Below, in pieces: positions 6,406-9,650 of a stretch of 9,650 bases of DNA; within the stretch, counting starts at the first letter, position 1; the number at the start of each line of letters is the position of its first letter. Origin of the DNA: CAZCFB01 sp964511535 (GTDB lineage Bacteria; Myxococcota_A; Polyangia; GCA-2747355; CAZCFB01); NCBI GenBank assembly GCA_964511535.1, contig CAZEFW010000234.1, positions 1 to 9,650 of the forward strand, read 5' to 3'. The notes below the pieces were generated by a model. It did not search any database, was not told where the DNA came from, and worked only from the letters and a program-made list of their open reading frames with translations. A program made the translations under genes and the position numbers.

Positions 6406-7583
6406 AGAAGGATCTGAGATCGCGGCTGACCCACGTGGCGCAGGACCTGGGCGCCTGGGCCCGGGCCGCCGCCGCGATGGCCATCCCCCCCGTGGGCGAC
6501 GGCCCCGATCCGTTCCCCTGGCGGGAGCGGGTCCGGGAGCGGCGCCTGGTTGAGCGGCTGCACCCTCCATCCATGGAGCTGAAGGTCGAGGGGCGCCGCC
6601 GCGAGACCCCCACCACGGTCACGCTCCGGCTGGTCCGCACCGACGGCGAGCTGCCCCCCTTCTCGCCAGGGCAGTATGTCAACCTGCATGTAACGGTGGA
6701 CGGCACGGAGACGAGCCGCCCCTACAGCATCGCCTCGGCGCCGGGCGAGCCGTTCCTGGAGCTGACCGTCAAGGAGAAGCCGGACGGCTTCGTCTCCCCG
6801 CACCTGGTCAACGAGGTGGCCGAGGGGGACGCCCTGCGCAGCTCCGGCCCGGAGGGGTGGTTCCGACGAGAGCCGCTCATCGACCCGGCGGAGCTGGTGT
6901 TCATGGCGGGCGGCAGCGGCGTCACGCCGTTCATGAGCATGATCCGCCAGCAGGCCCGGGACGGGTTCGATTGCCGCGTCACCCTGCTCTATGGCTGCCG
7001 CAACGCCGACGAGGTGATCTTCGCCGACGAGCTGCGCGCCCTGGCGCAGGAGCACGAGGCCCTGGAGCTGGCGGTGGTGTTCTCCGAGTCACCCAACGGC
7101 GGCTCGGGGGGGCTGCTGGACCGCGCGCTGATCCGCAACCGCGTGGGGGACGTGGCGGACCGGCTGTTCTTCATCTGCGGGCCCGAACCGATGATCCCGT
7201 TCTGCCTCGAGACCCTGGACGGGCTGGGAGTGCCCCTGCATCGCCGCCGGGTGGAGACCTTCGGCCCGCCCGCGGACGTCACCGCCCTGTCCGGCTGGCC
7301 CGCCGGGCTGGACGCGCAGCGGCAGTTCACCGTCGAGGTGGAGGGCCGCGGCCAGGTGCAGGCGACGGCTGGCGAGCCGCTGATGAACGCGCTGGAGCGG
7401 GCGGGAATGATCATCCCCGCCACCTGCCGCGTTGGCACCTGCAGCGCCTGCCGCAGCCGCCTGCTGCGAGGCACGATCTACGATCCGCCGGGCACGGGCG
7501 TGCGGCAGGGGGACCGGGAGCATGGGTATATTCATCCTTGTATGGCGTACCCCATCAGCGACCTGGTGATCCGCCTGCCATGA
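6402..7583 (+). CDS. Ferredoxin reductase-type oxidoreductase with C-terminal 2Fe-2S domain
   Basis: A 393-residue NAD(P)H-linked electron-transfer protein. Residues 1-50 are an Arg/Ala-rich helical extension. An FNR-type flavin domain follows, with RPYSIAS (106-112). The nicotinamide domain has AGGSGVTPFMSM (169-180) and CGPEPM (259-264). A plant-type ferredoxin domain occupies about 307-393, with Cys 342, 347, 350 and 380 in the spacing C-x4-C-x2-C-x29-C that binds a 2Fe-2S cluster. This flavin, NAD, ferredoxin order is that of phenol/benzoate-dioxygenase-type and related reductases that pass electrons from NAD(P)H to a partner enzyme. The overlapping upstream flavoprotein is the obvious partner, though some homologues serve P450s or desaturases. 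The last 43 codons are partly repeated at 7767-7999. The gene ends in TGA at 7581-7583 and is followed by the heptad element. Confidence 0.9.
   Translation: MKKDLRSRLTHVAQDLGAWARAAAAMAIPPVGDGPDPFPWRERVRERRLVERLHPPSMELKVEGRRRETPTTVTLRLVRTDGELPPFSPGQYVNLHVTVDGTETSRPYSIASAPGEPFLELTVKEKPDGFVSPHLVNEVAEGDALRSSGPEGWFRREPLIDPAELVFMAGGSGVTPFMSMIRQQARDGFDCRVTLLYGCRNADEVIFADELRALAQEHEALELAVVFSESPNGGSGGLLDRALIRNRVGDVADRLFFICGPEPMIPFCLETLDGLGVPLHRRRVETFGPPADVTALSGWPAGLDAQRQFTVEVEGRGQVQATAGEPLMNALERAGMIIPATCRVGTCSACRSRLLRGTIYDPPGTGVRQGDREHGYIHPCMAYPISDLVIRLP
7451..7583 (+). repeat. First copy of a direct repeat: 3' end of the reductase gene
   Basis: This segment is the intact 3' end of the reductase gene. 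Bases 7451-7549 (99 bp) are identical to the second copy at 7767-7821 plus 7922-7965 when the Ns are skipped, with an offset of 316 bp before the gap and 416 after it. The following 34 bases differ at the third position of four codons and in the stop (TGA here, TAA in the second copy), while the encoded residues AYPISDLVIRLP are the same. Confidence 0.9.
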
Positions 7584-7766
7584 CGACGGCGTCGCTTCGC
7601 TCCGCCGAAACAAAAAACAAGGAACAGAAAAGGCTGAACAAAGAACGGGTGGGCTCAGCGCATGGGGCCAAGCCCGACGGCCCATCTTGGCCATGTACCC
7701 GGCGGAACCAGCTCATTTTTCATTTGGTATTTCTTGTTCCTTATTTTTTGTTTCTTGTCCCTCACT
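7584..7766 (+). repeat. Inverted-heptad intergenic element, copy A
   Basis: This is an AT-rich block in GC-rich DNA. After GACGGCGTCGCTTCGCTCCG (7585-7604) comes a left arm of 7-nt units from 7607: GAAACAA, AAAACAA, GGAACAG, AAAAGGC, TGAACAA, AGAACGG. About 100 nt further on, a right arm (7728-7754) runs as the reverse complement of the left arm, with one mismatch and one extra base over about 24 nt, again in 7-nt steps (TATTTCT, TGTTCCT, TATTTTT, TGTTTCT, TGTCCCT). The middle has no sequence in common with copy B. No protein is likely. The arms could form a long-range hairpin in RNA or DNA. Short tandem 7-nt repeats are known in cyanobacteria (STRR), but whether this is comparable is inference. 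Confidence 0.7.
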
Positions 7767-7999
7767 CCGCAGCCGCCTGCTGCGAGGCACGATCTACGAT
7801 CCGCCGGGCACGGGCGTGCGGNNNNNNNNNNNNNNNNNNNNNNNNNNNNNNNNNNNNNNNNNNNNNNNNNNNNNNNNNNNNNNNNNNNNNNNNNNNNNNN
7901 NNNNNNNNNNNNNNNNNNNNNCAGGGGGACCGGGAGCATGGGTATATTCATCCTTGTATGGCGTATCCAATCAGCGACCTGGTGATCCGACTGCCTTAA
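7767..7999 (+). pseudogene. Second, partial copy of the reductase 3' end, split by the N gap
   Basis: Bases 7767-7821 repeat the coding sequence from the 2Fe-2S domain (residues RSRLLRGTIYDPPGTGVR). Bases 7922-7999 continue it from QGDREHG to VIRLP and a TAA stop. The joint is exact: base 7821 and base 7922 are neighbours in the first copy. There is no start and no upstream reductase domain. At 7766/7767 the sequence switches abruptly from the heptad arm to mid-gene. All coding differences after 7965 are synonymous, which is odd for a dead fragment and suggests that the right-hand side comes from a functional gene copy. It may therefore be an assembly product (two strain variants or a mis-joined paralogue) rather than a true pseudogene. 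Confidence 0.6.
7822..7921. other. Assembly gap, 100 Ns
   Basis: Exactly 100 unknown bases, the conventional placeholder for a scaffold gap of unknown length. The two flanks are directly contiguous relative to the reductase 3' end, so the true gap could be zero, negative (overlap) or large. Confidence 0.97.
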
Positions 8000-8135
8000 G
8001 ACGGCGTCGCTTCGCTCCGCCGAAACAAGAAATAAGGAACAAAAAATGCTGAACAAAAGATGAGATAGCCGCCTGTGGGTGGGGGGCCATTTGATTTTTT
8101 ATTTCTTGTTCCTTGTTCCTAATTTTTTGTTTCCC
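8000..8135 (+). repeat. Inverted-heptad intergenic element, copy B
   Basis: It follows the TAA of the second reductase 3' end and begins with the same GACGGCGTCGCTTCGCTCCG block as copy A (8000-8019). The left-arm heptads from 8022 are GAAACAA, GAAATAA, GGAACAA, AAAATGC, TGAACAA. The right arm (8090-8133) runs as heptads TTTCTTG, TTCCTTG, TTCCTAA, TTTTTTG and pairs with the left arm at about 19 of 21 positions. It has one more TTCCTTG-type unit than copy A, as expected if units gain and lose copies by slippage. The interior (about 8064-8089) is shorter than in copy A and unrelated to it. The remaining 47 bp to the gcdH start show no clear promoter. Confidence 0.7.
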
Positions 8136-8182
8136 CGCCCTCCCGATCCAAACTTACTCCCCAAACAGCCCAAAGGCGCCCC

Positions 8183-9355
8183 ATGGCCCCCACTGACTAC
8201 TTCAACGTCGACGCGCTCTTCTCCGACGAGGAGCGCCTGATCCGTGACAACGTGGCCCGCTGGGTCACAGACCGCCTCGGCCCGCGCATCGCCGCGCTCT
8301 GGCAGGAGGGCAGCTTCCCGGATGAGCTGATCCCGGAGCTGGCGGAGCTGGGCTTGCTCGGCGCCTCGCTGCCCACCGAGTACGGCTGCGCGGGCGCCTC
8401 GCCCACCGCTTACGGCCTGATCATGCAGGAGCTGGAGCGCTGCGATTCGGGTATCCGCTCCTTCGCCTCGGTGCAGGGCTCGCTTTGCATGCACCCGATC
8501 TTCGCCTTCGGCAGCGACGCGCAGCGCGAGCGGTGGCTCCCGCCCATGGCCCGGGGGGAGGTGATCGGCTGCTTCGGCCTCACCGAGGCGGACAGCGGCT
8601 CGGACCCGGGCGGCATGATGCGTACCCGGGCGGTCAAGGAGGGAGACGGCTACCGCCTCAACGGGGCCAAGATGTGGATCACCAACGGCACCATGGCCCA
8701 CCTGGCCGTGGTCTGGGCCCGGGTGGACGAGGAGCAGGGACGCACCATCCGCGGCTTCCTGGTGGAGCGGGACACGCCCGGCTTCTCCTCCCGCGCAATC
8801 AAGAACAAGTACAGCCTGCGAGCGTCGGACACCGCCGAGCTGATCCTGGAGGACGCCCTGGTGCCCGCGGGCAACATGCTGCCCGGCGCCCGGGGGCTGC
8901 GCGGCCCCCTGTCCTGCCTCGACGAGGCGCGGTTCGGCATCGCCTGGGGCGCCCTTGGCGCGGCCGCGGCCTGCTACGAGGAGGCGCTGGCCTTCGCGTC
9001 TGATCGGCGCTCCTTCGGGCGGCCCATCGCGGGCAAGCAGCTGGTGCAGGACAAGCTGGTCTGGATCCTCTCGGAGCTGACCCGGGGGCAGCTGCTCTGC
9101 TGGCGGCTGGGGCGGCTCAAGGAGCAGGGAGAGGTGACCGCGGCGCAGGTCTCGCTGGCCAAGCGCACCTGCGTCAAGACCGCCCTGGACGCGGCGCGGC
9201 TGGCCCGTGAGGTGCTCGGCGCCAGCGGCATCACCGGCGAGTATCAGGCCATGCGCCACCTGTGCAACCTGGAGTCGGTGTTCACCTACGAGGGGACCCA
9301 CGACATCCACACCCTCATCGTGGGGCATGACATCACCGGGGAGCGGGCGTTCTGA
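8183..9355 (+). CDS. gcdH: Glutaryl-CoA dehydrogenase (decarboxylating type)
   Basis: A 390-residue acyl-CoA dehydrogenase that oxidises and decarboxylates glutaryl-CoA to crotonyl-CoA in lysine, tryptophan or benzoyl-CoA breakdown, passing electrons to an electron-transfer flavoprotein. It follows human GCDH closely along its length: ELERCDSGIRS (83-93, with the Glu and Arg that bind the substrate carboxylate), SVQGSLCMHPIF, CFGLTEADSGSDPG (130-143), NGAKMWITNG (160-169), KYSLRASDT (209-217), GIAWGALGA (252-260) and TYEGTHDIH (368-376). Glu 370 is the catalytic base. Glu 85 and Tyr 369 match the residues described for decarboxylating enzymes, in contrast to non-decarboxylating ones. The ATG at 8183 is preceded only by a weak AAAGGCG. 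It stands alone after the heptad tract and converges with the PEGA-protein gene, 9 bp between stops. Confidence 0.93.
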   Translation: MAPTDYFNVDALFSDEERLIRDNVARWVTDRLGPRIAALWQEGSFPDELIPELAELGLLGASLPTEYGCAGASPTAYGLIMQELERCDSGIRSFASVQGSLCMHPIFAFGSDAQRERWLPPMARGEVIGCFGLTEADSGSDPGGMMRTRAVKEGDGYRLNGAKMWITNGTMAHLAVVWARVDEEQGRTIRGFLVERDTPGFSSRAIKNKYSLRASDTAELILEDALVPAGNMLPGARGLRGPLSCLDEARFGIAWGALGAAAACYEEALAFASDRRSFGRPIAGKQLVQDKLVWILSELTRGQLLCWRLGRLKEQGEVTAAQVSLAKRTCVKTALDAARLAREVLGASGITGEYQAMRHLCNLESVFTYEGTHDIHTLIVGHDITGERAF

Positions 9356-9364
9356 CCTGAGTCC

Positions 9365-9650
9365 TCAGCGGTGGATCAGCTTGGCGGTCTGGCCGCTCTT
9401 GATCAGCACCTTGTGCTCCGAAGTGTTGTCGCCCTCCACCAGCTTGATTTTGTGACGGCCCGGGCTGAGTGAGAGCGGATTGGACGGCGCGATGGGCGTC
9501 TTGCGCCCGGTGTCCTTGCCATCCACGAAGATCTTCGATGGCCTGGCTGCCACGACGATGAGGTAGCCCGGCTTGCGCGCGCGGCGAGGCCTGGGAGCGA
9601 TGACTCGCTTCCTGGCTGGCCTGGCCTGTTCGGCCGGGGCGGGGGTGGGG
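9365..9650 (-). CDS. PEGA-domain protein, C-terminal part (5'-truncated by window edge)
   Basis: The minus-strand frame is open from the window end to the TGA at 9367-9365, giving 94 visible C-terminal residues; the GTG at 9553 is internal. The first part is a Pro/Ala then Arg/Lys-rich linker (PTPAPAEQARPARKRV, then PRPRRARKPG). A PEGA-type beta domain follows: GYLIVVAARPSKIFVDGK, then TGRKTPIAP, LSLSPGRHKIKLV and KVLIKSGQTAKLIHR. The order 'P-x-x-I/V-x-V-D-G ... T-P ... L-x-P-G-x-H-x-I/V-x-L ... G-x-T' is the family signature. Such domains sit at the C terminus of surface proteins and of many myxobacterial Ser/Thr kinases. The basic linker fits a kinase-type architecture, but the upstream domain is outside the window. 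Confidence 0.8.
   Translation of the reverse strand, partial: PTPAPAEQARPARKRVIAPRPRRARKPGYLIVVAARPSKIFVDGKDTGRKTPIAPSNPLSLSPGRHKIKLVEGDNTSEHKVLIKSGQTAKLIHR

Noticed and set aside
7687..8052. An ORF that would run from the heptad element through the N gap into the second reductase tail, possibly a small separate ferredoxin-like protein
   Set aside because: It begins at a TTG in non-coding sequence with no ribosome site, crosses 100 Ns, and includes only the last Cys of the cluster (the C-x4-C-x2-C part is missing), so it could not bind a 2Fe-2S cluster.
7584..8182. CRISPR array or insertion sequence in the repeat-rich tract
   Set aside because: There are only two element copies, their units are 7 nt without unique spacers of equal length, and there is no transposase or target-site duplication.
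8099..9328. Long minus-strand ORF of 409 codons opposite gcdH
   Set aside because: It is a shadow of gcdH caused by high GC at third positions; the low-complexity Gly/Ala/Arg/His composition resembles no protein and the opposite strand matches glutaryl-CoA dehydrogenase throughout.
1..9650. tRNA or rRNA genes
   Set aside because: No stretch with conserved tRNA arm sequences or rRNA segments was noticed on either strand by reading.

Overview
The window is a GC-rich (roughly 70 % by eye) bacterial scaffold. It carries one run of exactly 100 Ns (7822-7921), the usual mark of a scaffold gap of unknown size, so it probably comes from a draft or metagenome assembly. Several features point to a myxobacterium-like (Myxococcota/Deltaproteobacteria) genome: secreted proteins built of Cys-rich repeats, an orphan SpoIIAA/STAS-like protein, a PEGA-domain protein with a basic Pro/Ala linker, and a soluble sensor kinase. 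That assignment is an inference from protein style, not a demonstrated placement.

Layout. (1) 1-615, plus strand: 3' part of a gene for a protein of seven Cys-rich repeats, cut by the window edge. (2) 744-2068, plus: a small membrane-anchored 8-Cys protein overlapping by ATGA with ctaB (heme o synthase). (3) 4259-2072, minus, convergent with ctaB: a soluble histidine kinase, a PlsC-family acyltransferase (ATGA overlap with the kinase) and a small protein resembling the polyhydroxyalkanoic-acid-system family. A 22-nt perfect palindrome between the last two genes contains the Shine-Dalgarno sequence of the third gene. (4) 4296-4718, plus, divergent from the kinase: a STAS/SpoIIAA-like protein. 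(5) 4864-7583, plus: a two-gene operon of a carotenoid isomerase/phytoene desaturase-like FAD oxidoreductase and a ferredoxin-reductase-type protein with a C-terminal 2Fe-2S domain, joined by an ATGA overlap. (6) 7584-8182: an unusual non-coding tract with two copies of an AT-rich element built from 7-nt repeats in inverted arms, plus a second copy of the 3' end of the reductase gene that straddles the N gap. (7) 8183-9355, plus: glutaryl-CoA dehydrogenase. (8) 9365-9650, minus: C-terminal part of a PEGA-domain protein, cut by the window edge.

How the genes fit together. The reductase probably moves electrons between NAD(P)H and the partner flavoprotein through its FAD and 2Fe-2S centres. Glutaryl-CoA dehydrogenase belongs to lysine/tryptophan or benzoyl-CoA catabolism. 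CtaB makes heme o for a terminal oxidase, although no oxidase gene lies in the window. The kinase/acyltransferase/PHA-like operon suggests sensing linked to lipid or storage-polymer metabolism, but this rests only on gene order.

The strongest oddity is the 7451-8135 region. The second copy of the reductase 3' end is identical over 99 bp once the Ns are removed, and then differs from the first copy only at synonymous positions and in the stop codon. Each copy is followed by a related inverted-heptad element. This is either a strain-variant/scaffolding artefact or a real tandem duplication or insertion, and only reads across the gap can decide.
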